The position numbers were made by a program, and so were the translations under genes. The notes below the pieces were generated by a model that did no database searches, had not been told where the DNA came from, and worked only from the letters and a program-made list of their open reading frames with translations. This document shows positions 63,397-64,000 of a DNA stretch of 64,000 bases, in pieces. Source of the stretch: Hyphomicrobiales bacterium (GTDB lineage: Bacteria > Pseudomonadota > Alphaproteobacteria > Rhizobiales > Rhizobiaceae); contig UBMI01000026.1 in NCBI GenBank assembly GCA_900466475.1, positions 62,001-126,000 on the forward strand, written 5' to 3'. How positions within the stretch are numbered: the first letter of the stretch is position 1; each line of letters opens with the position of its first letter.

Positions 63397-64000
63397 TCAG
63401 GCTTCCAGCGCGACAGTCTTGATAACGGCGAAAGCGGGCATGCCCGGATTTAGCCCCAGGCGCTCGCAGGACAGTGCGGTGATGCGGGAGAGCACGGCAT
63501 CACCGGCGCAATCGAGGCGGATCTCGACGGTTCCATCCTCCGCCGGTGAAACCTGCGAGATGGTCCCTTCCAGAATGTTGAGAGCACTCAACCCTTCCGG
63601 CTTTTGTATTGCCAGCATCACGTCTCGGGCGGGGATGCGGATGCGCACGGCTCTGCCCGCGGCCGGCGCGGCACCCGGAACATAGAGCCTGCCGGCCTTC
63701 AGCAGCACCACCGAAATTCGATTGGTCAAATCGATGCTCTCGACTGTCCCTTCCAGCACGGCGCCCGCCTCTCTTCGGTCTTCCGGCAGCAGCGAGGAGC
63801 GACTGAGGACTTCTGTCGCAGGACCTGCCGCTTCCACCTTGCCGTCACGCATGACGACGACCTGATTTGCGAGGCGCGCGACTTCGGCGATCGAATGGCT
63901 GACATAGACGATCGGAATATCCATCTCGTCGCGCAGACGCTCGAGATAGGGCAAGATCTCGCCCTTGCGGGCTTCATCCAATGCGGCCAGGGGCTCGTCC
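63397..64000 (-). CDS. modC: Molybdenum ABC transporter ATP-binding protein ModC (3' part)
   Basis: Only the C-terminal part is in the window; the gene continues past base 64000. Visible are the end of Walker B (DEPLAALDEARKGEI), the switch His in VYVSHSIAEVARLA, and a C-terminal TOBE/MOP-like domain (IRIPARDVMLA, then SALNILEGTI) that binds oxyanions. The neighbouring modE supports molybdate transport. Confidence 0.9.
   Translation of the reverse strand, partial: DEPLAALDEARKGEILPYLERLRDEMDIPIVYVSHSIAEVARLANQVVVMRDGKVEAAGPATEVLSRSSLLPEDRREAGAVLEGTVESIDLTNRISVVLLKAGRLYVPGAAPAAGRAVRIRIPARDVMLAIQKPEGLSALNILEGTISQVSPAEDGTVEIRLDCAGDAVLSRITALSCERLGLNPGMPAFAVIKTVALEA

Overview
This window looks like part of the main chromosome of an alphaproteobacterium of the Rhizobium/Agrobacterium group, starting beside the replication origin. 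The evidence is the gene order hemE-hemJ-rho-mnmE-mnmG-rsmG-parA-parB followed by holA-lptE-leuS, a perfect parS palindrome, a GAAC-N7-GAAC LexA box before imuA-imuB-dnaE2, a TrcR-type DUF1013 regulator, a 1592-residue NAD-glutamate dehydrogenase and clustered GANTC (CcrM) sites. Nearly all of it is ordinary housekeeping chromosome. I see no tRNA, rRNA, insertion sequence, prophage or CRISPR array.

Layout. 1-8845 (+): haem synthesis (hemE, hemJ), Rho, tRNA/rRNA modification (mnmE, mnmG, rsmG) and chromosome partitioning (parA, parB), with three parS-like sites. 8846-13043 (-): holA, lptE, leuS. 13239-16020: a YggS-type PLP protein, a flagellin gene standing alone behind a 413-base AT-rich leader, and trcR. 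16253-24894: acs, a secreted nuclease, an SDHAF4-like small protein, htpX, rsmB, a heparinase II/III-like protein and purH. 24937-31131 (-): an Atg22-type MFS transporter and the large glutamate dehydrogenase. 31408-36774: pyridoxal kinase, beta-carbonic anhydrase, a membrane diguanylate cyclase, a lytic transglycosylase and asd.

37110-43520: alkaline phosphatase behind a PHO box; a three-gene operon of an exported CxxC protein, an ABC ATPase and a histidine-rich MacB/FtsX-type permease; and a sugar/metabolite-symporter-like MFS protein carrying an extra domain of about 180 residues. 43604-50003: PAP2 phosphatase, leuB, serine/threonine dehydratase, leuD, a VOC protein, a CitE-like lyase with a DUF1737 partner, and a small zinc protease. 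50129-56044: the SOS mutagenesis cassette imuA-imuB-dnaE2. 56217-56979: bfd-bfr iron storage. 57066-62810 (-): the envelope/ribosome run rsfS-rlmH-envC-ctpA-divergent polysaccharide deacetylase-rppH. 63019-64000: modE and the end of modC.

The most useful leads are the three-gene His-rich ABC operon (possibly metal linked), the MFS protein with an inserted extracytoplasmic domain, the parS set including a distant copy touching the leuB stop codon, the GANTC-rich dyad upstream of the flagellin, the twin palindromes between trcR and acs, and an unlisted 39-codon gene between asd and phoA. I found no convincing wholly new multi-gene system.
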